Positions 7,404 through 9,801 of a stretch of 9,801 bases of DNA are shown piece by piece. Made by a program: the position numbers and the translations under genes. Each line of letters begins with the position of its first letter. Position 1 is the stretch's first letter. The stretch is from assembly GCA_029212955.1 (NCBI GenBank), contig JARGOW010000093.1, positions 1 through 9,801 of the forward strand, in the 5' to 3' direction. Under the pieces are notes generated by a model, which had not been told where the DNA came from, did no database searches, and saw only the letters and a list, made by a program, of their open reading frames with translations. This stretch comes from Planctomycetota bacterium (GTDB lineage: Bacteria; Planctomycetota; UBA1135; GCA-002686595).

Positions 7404-8380
7404 GCGATTCCCCCATCATTCACGCCAACCAACTCGGACGCTGGTACGGGGAGGTGGTCGGCCTCTCTGATCTGGAGGTCCTGTTCCGCCCCGGCATCAC
7501 CGGTTTGCTCGGCCCCAACGGCGCGGGCAAATCGACCTTGATGCGCCTGATCGTTGGCGAGCTAAAACCCTCGCGCGGCTCCATATCCGTCCTTGGAATG
7601 CGGCCATTTGCCAACCGGGCCCTGTACCCGAGGCTTGGCTTTGCACCCCAACAGGATGCGCTTTACGACGATATGAGCGGTGTCGGTTTTGTACGGCACC
7701 TGCTTCGAATGGGTGGATTCTCTTCGGGCGAGTCGAAGCGCATGGCCACCACCGCCATGGAGCGCGTCGGTCTTGCCGACGCCATGGACCGAAAATGCGG
7801 CCAATACTCCAAGGGTATGCGCCAGCGCACGCGCCTGGCCCAAGCCATCGCCCACAACCCCGACCTGTTGGTCCTAGACGAACCGTTGACCGGATTGGAC
7901 CCGGTGGGGCGCCGGCAAATCATCGATCTTTTCGCCGAGTTGGCGAAGGATGGCAAGAGCTTGATCGTTTCCAGCCATGTGCTGCACGAGGTACAAAGCC
8001 TGACCGACACCATCGTGCTCTTGCACCGGGGCCGCCTGTTGGCCCAGGGCGACGTGGGCGAGATCCGTGGACTGCTTTCCAGCCATCCGCGCGAGGTTCG
8101 CATCCAGGCACGCGACCCCCGCCGCCTGGGCTCCCTCCTCCTTTCCTGGCCCCACGTGAAGCGGGTGGAGGTGGTCGATGACTCCAAGCCCTTGGATGAA
8201 TTTGAGTCCACGGGGTCCGACGAGCCCAACCGTATCGGGGAACTGATCGTTTTCACCGAGGACCTCAACGGTTTCTACGGGAAACTCGGCGGGGCCGTTC
8301 AAGAGACTGCACCCGGCATGCTTTCCCTCGCCAGCTCCGACGCGGATTTGGAATCCGTCTTCGACTACCTCACCCAGTGA
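7400..8380 (+). CDS. ABC-2-type exporter ATP-binding protein, second module
   Basis: This 326-residue ATPase starts at a GTG (7400) that overlaps the previous stop by 4 bases. Motifs: Walker A GPNGAGKS at 38-45, Q-loop FAPQQDAL with Q84/Q85, signature YSKGMRQR at 136-143, Walker B LLVLDEP with E161, D-loop TGLDP and H-loop H193 in VSSHVLHEV. The C-terminal region of about 120 residues (IQARDPRRLGSLLLSWPHVK onwards) ends in DADLESVFDYLTQ, the usual tail of this class. It is paralogous to the ATPase at 5488 but diverged, so the cluster probably encodes two different ATPase-permease pairs or one heteromeric pump. Its partner would be the frameshifted permease that starts 13 bases downstream. Confidence 0.88.
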   Translation: MSDSPIIHANQLGRWYGEVVGLSDLEVLFRPGITGLLGPNGAGKSTLMRLIVGELKPSRGSISVLGMRPFANRALYPRLGFAPQQDALYDDMSGVGFVRHLLRMGGFSSGESKRMATTAMERVGLADAMDRKCGQYSKGMRQRTRLAQAIAHNPDLLVLDEPLTGLDPVGRRQIIDLFAELAKDGKSLIVSSHVLHEVQSLTDTIVLLHRGRLLAQGDVGEIRGLLSSHPREVRIQARDPRRLGSLLLSWPHVKRVEVVDDSKPLDEFESTGSDEPNRIGELIVFTEDLNGFYGKLGGAVQETAPGMLSLASSDADLESVFDYLTQ

Positions 8381-8393
8381 CAGGAGACCCCTC

Positions 8394-8792
8394 ATGATCC
8401 GCGCCCTATCCAGCACCCTGTTTTCGCTTCAGCACCACCTTTTTGCCCTGCTGCGGTCGAAGCGTTTCCTTTTCATCATTCTCCTGGCCGCAATCGGCCC
8501 GATCCTGGCCCAGCTGACCTCGGACCCCGATCGCCCCATGGACCACCTCAGGCCCATCGCCATGGTGATGACCCTGAGCATCTTGGCTCCCCTCGCGGGC
8601 CTGCTCATGGGATCCAGCGTCCTTCGGAGGACATGGAGTCTAAAACGCTCACCTACCTTTTCACCCGGCCGGTGCCCCGGTGGACCCTTTTCCTGGGTCG
8701 CTGGGCCGCGAGCGCGCTCATCGTTGCGGTCCTGCTTGGAGTTTCCGCCTGGTGGATTGGGTTCGATGCCACGAGCATGGCAGAGAACGTGA
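8394..8792 (+). CDS. 5' fragment of the split ABC-2 permease
   Basis: Read literally, the first frame gives a 132-residue ORF. Residues 1-78 (to about 8627) are genuine permease with two helices. Residues 79-132 (RTWSLKRSPTFSPGRC onward) are Arg-, Pro- and Gly-rich out-of-frame text with no membrane character. If the frameshift is real, the product is a truncated, probably unstable membrane stub. Confidence 0.45.
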   Translation: MIRALSSTLFSLQHHLFALLRSKRFLFIILLAAIGPILAQLTSDPDRPMDHLRPIAMVMTLSILAPLAGLLMGSSVLRRTWSLKRSPTFSPGRCPGGPFSWVAGPRARSSLRSCLEFPPGGLGSMPRAWQRT

Positions 8793-9181
8793 AACTGCGA
8801 CCCCGACACCAGGTTCCCGATGGGTTCACTGGCAGGTTTGTGGTGGCTTCCGTGCTATCGGGAGTGCTCTACACCACGATGGCGGCGGGGCTATCCACCT
8901 TCATGAAACGCGCCATCATCGTGGGCCTGTCCTATGCCTTCGTGCTCGAAATGGTTGTGGGCAACATGCCCGGATCCACCATGCGTTTGTCGATCCAGTA
9001 CTACCTGCGCAACATCATCCTGGACGGTGAGGTGAAGGCCTTTTCCAACTTTGGACCCTTCAGTACCATGGAACTCATCACCCCCTCCGAAGCGCTACTG
9101 CGCCTTGGATTGGTCCTGATTGCCTTGTTGGTCAGCGGCTGTTATGTGGTGCAGCGTCGTCAATATGTGTTGTCCTCCTAG
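8633..9181 (+). CDS. 3' fragment of the split ABC-2 permease
   Basis: The second frame offers an ATG at 8633 and 182 residues. They begin with the cytoplasmic ABC-2 motif MESKTLTYLFTRPVPRWTL, then helices in about 24-41 (SALIVAVLLGVSAWWIGF), 68-90, 93-112 and 155-173. Independent translation is doubtful: GGAGG at 8626-8630 lies only two bases before the ATG, too close for a normal ribosome site. It lacks the first two helices of the family. Confidence 0.5.
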   Translation: MESKTLTYLFTRPVPRWTLFLGRWAASALIVAVLLGVSAWWIGFDATSMAENVKLRPRHQVPDGFTGRFVVASVLSGVLYTTMAAGLSTFMKRAIIVGLSYAFVLEMVVGNMPGSTMRLSIQYYLRNIILDGEVKAFSNFGPFSTMELITPSEALLRLGLVLIALLVSGCYVVQRRQYVLSS

Positions 9182-9224
9182 AAGAAATGTAGCCCCCATG
9201 TAACGGCCATTCCCGGTCTACTCA

Positions 9225-9258
9225 AGGGGACAAAGGCCAGGGGACACCCTGTCCCCTG
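9225..9258. repeat. REP-like palindrome with an extra direct half-repeat
   Basis: CAGGGGACA (9238-9246), a CCC loop, and TGTCCCCTG (9250-9258) form a perfect 9-base-pair inverted repeat. A second copy of AGGGGACA lies at 9225-9232, so the right arm could pair with either left copy. GGGGACA/TGTCCCC palindromes resemble REP elements moved by RAYT (TnpA_REP) transposases, as known from other bacteria; no such transposase is in this window. It sits 44 bases after the ABC cluster ends and could also act as a transcript-end hairpin, though no T-tract follows. Confidence 0.55.
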
Positions 9259-9319
9259 TGGGCGGCAAAGCTTGGGCCTCTGGTGGCAAAAAGGGGCTCC
9301 ACGGGGCATGGGAGCCACT

Positions 9320-9335
9320 TGGCACAGGGTGTGCA
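9320..9335 (+). promoter_or_regulatory. Candidate sigma-54 (-24/-12) promoter
   Basis: TGGCAC, five bases, then GTGCA matches the RpoN consensus TGGCAC-N5-TTGCW with one mismatch. The invariant GG (9321-9322) and GC (9333-9334) are exactly 10 bases apart. Predicted transcription start is about 9345-9347, giving a leader of about 60 bases to the ATG at 9405. It is intergenic and correctly oriented. Sigma-54 promoters need an enhancer-binding activator, which is not encoded here. Confidence 0.55.
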
Positions 9336-9404
9336 TAAGGGTAAGTAACGAAGCGGATCCACCCCGGATCCCCGCCGCCGAACCCAAAAAGCACGGAGTC
9401 TCCC

Positions 9405-9801
9405 ATGAAGTTCACAGTCCTACGCTACGCCCTTCCCGCCGCCCTGGCCCTGGTGACCCTGGTCCCCTCCTCGATGGCCAGTACCGCGAAGGCCGACTGG
9501 AACATAAGCCTGGGCAGTCGAGACTTGGGAATCACCATCGGGTCCCCCGGACACCCCAGAGCCCGCACGCGGACTCGCACTCGCACCCGCGCCCCCCAGC
9601 GTTCACGCTGCATCACCCCGGCCCGCGGCCATTGGAAAACGATCACGGAACAGGTCTGGGTCGAAGGTCGCACCCACAAGGAATGGGTGCCCGCCCGCTA
9701 CGAAACGGTCCTCGACTCCCGTGGCGGAGCCCACCGGGTCCTGGTCTGCGAAGGCCACTACCGCACGGTGCGTGAACCGGGCCACTACGAATCGCGCTCG
9801 C
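9405..9801 (+). CDS. Exported GHW/GHY-repeat protein of unknown function, N-terminal part
   Basis: The first 132 residues are present; the rest lies past the right edge. GGAG at 9395-9398 sits 6 bases before the ATG. Residues 1-30 form a Sec signal peptide (K2, R7, hydrophobic 9-20, cleavage after STAKA), so the mature protein starts near DWNISLG. Residues 54-62 are an alternating Arg-Thr run, then come GHWKTITEQVWVEG from 75, a WVPARYETVLD segment, and GHYRTVREPGHYESRS from 117. Cysteines at 69 and 115 flank the first repeat. The repeated GH(W/Y)-x-T pattern with aromatic and basic residues is typical of exported proteins of unknown function that I associate with planctomycetes and relatives. 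I cannot name a function; envelope or surface location is inferred from the signal peptide. A sigma-54 candidate lies upstream. Confidence 0.75.
   Translation, partial: MKFTVLRYALPAALALVTLVPSSMASTAKADWNISLGSRDLGITIGSPGHPRARTRTRTRTRAPQRSRCITPARGHWKTITEQVWVEGRTHKEWVPARYETVLDSRGGAHRVLVCEGHYRTVREPGHYESRS
9564..9590 (+). repeat. Hexanucleotide-like repeat coding for an Arg-Thr run
   Basis: Four CGN-ACN units plus a final CGC encode (RT)4R. The third positions vary (cgc acg cgg act cgc act cgc acc cgc), so this is a slightly diverged six-base tandem repeat. It links the mature N-terminus to the GHW/GHY region and gives a strongly basic spacer. Such repeats can change in copy number. Confidence 0.6.

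Larger units (their letters stand above)
8394..9181 (+). pseudogene. ABC-2-type permease split by an apparent one-base deletion
   Basis: One permease of about 262 residues is spread over two frames. The first frame (ATG at 8394, AGGAG at 8382-8386, spacing 7) gives 78 sensible residues ending GSSVLR, with two membrane helices at about 25-40 and 55-72. The second frame resumes at 8627 with EDMESKTLTYLFTRPVPR and runs to the TAG at 9181 with about four more helices. Adding one G at 8626-8627 (CGG-AGG read as CGG-GAG-G) joins them as VLREDMESKTLTYLFTRP. This aligns with RLSANLLYFARPITPIR of the sister permease and with the usual ABC-2 motif. Either the gene is truly broken or the base was lost in sequencing or assembly; nothing else in either half looks decayed. 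Confidence 0.75.

Noticed and set aside
8615..8635. Programmed -1 ribosomal frameshift in the split permease
   Set aside because: No slippery heptamer is present (the local sequence is CCTTCGGAGG), re-pairing after a -1 slip would be poor, and I saw no downstream structure of the usual kind.
9295..9316. GGCTCC/GGAGCC hairpin with a 10-base loop as a terminator
   Set aside because: Only a 6-base stem with a long loop and no T-run; it lies just upstream of the sigma-54 candidate.
9355..9371. Two GGATCC sites 5 bases apart as an operator or hairpin
   Set aside because: Each is a self-palindromic hexamer, and a 6-base stem of this kind is expected by chance; GGATCC also recurs within coding parts of the window.

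Overview
The window is GC-rich bacterial DNA with tight gene packing and 4-base start/stop overlaps. The likely source is a Planctomycetota-like organism. This rests on weak cues: an exported protein with a GHW/GHY pattern, an RpoN-type promoter, mixed use of Shine-Dalgarno leaders, and a GT-C glycosyltransferase of the dolichyl-phosphate-mannose type. No rRNA, tRNA, CRISPR array or transposase gene was seen.

Left part (1-1932): two minus-strand genes. The first is the N-terminal part of a membrane glycosyltransferase that runs off the window edge. The second is a HupE/UreJ-like membrane protein that keeps the AH...S and EF-hand front end of that family but not its histidine-rich membrane core. 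The 199 bases between them (496-694) hold no gene I can support. A divergent intergenic region (about 1712-1932) separates them from the plus-strand genes.

Middle (1933-5444): a complete ABC importer of the phosphonate/phosphite/phosphate family. It has a substrate-binding lipoprotein (PhnD family, closest by motif memory to the 'putative selenate' branch), a PhnC-like ATPase and two separate PhnE-like permeases. Gaps and overlaps are 28, -4 and -4 bases. No C-P lyase, phosphonatase, phosphite dehydrogenase or selenium gene is present, so the ligand is open.

Right of centre (5488-9181): ATPase-permease-ATPase-permease, i.e. two tandem ABC-2-type export modules. The genes are coupled by 4-base overlaps or by a 13-base gap, and most have good Shine-Dalgarno sequences. 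The fourth gene carries an apparent single-base deletion near 8626 that splits a 262-residue permease into two frames.

Right end (9182-9801): a 223-base intergenic region with a REP-like perfect inverted repeat and a well-formed sigma-54 (-24/-12) promoter candidate. It is followed by the start of an exported protein with an Arg-Thr run and GHW/GHY repeats, cut by the window edge.
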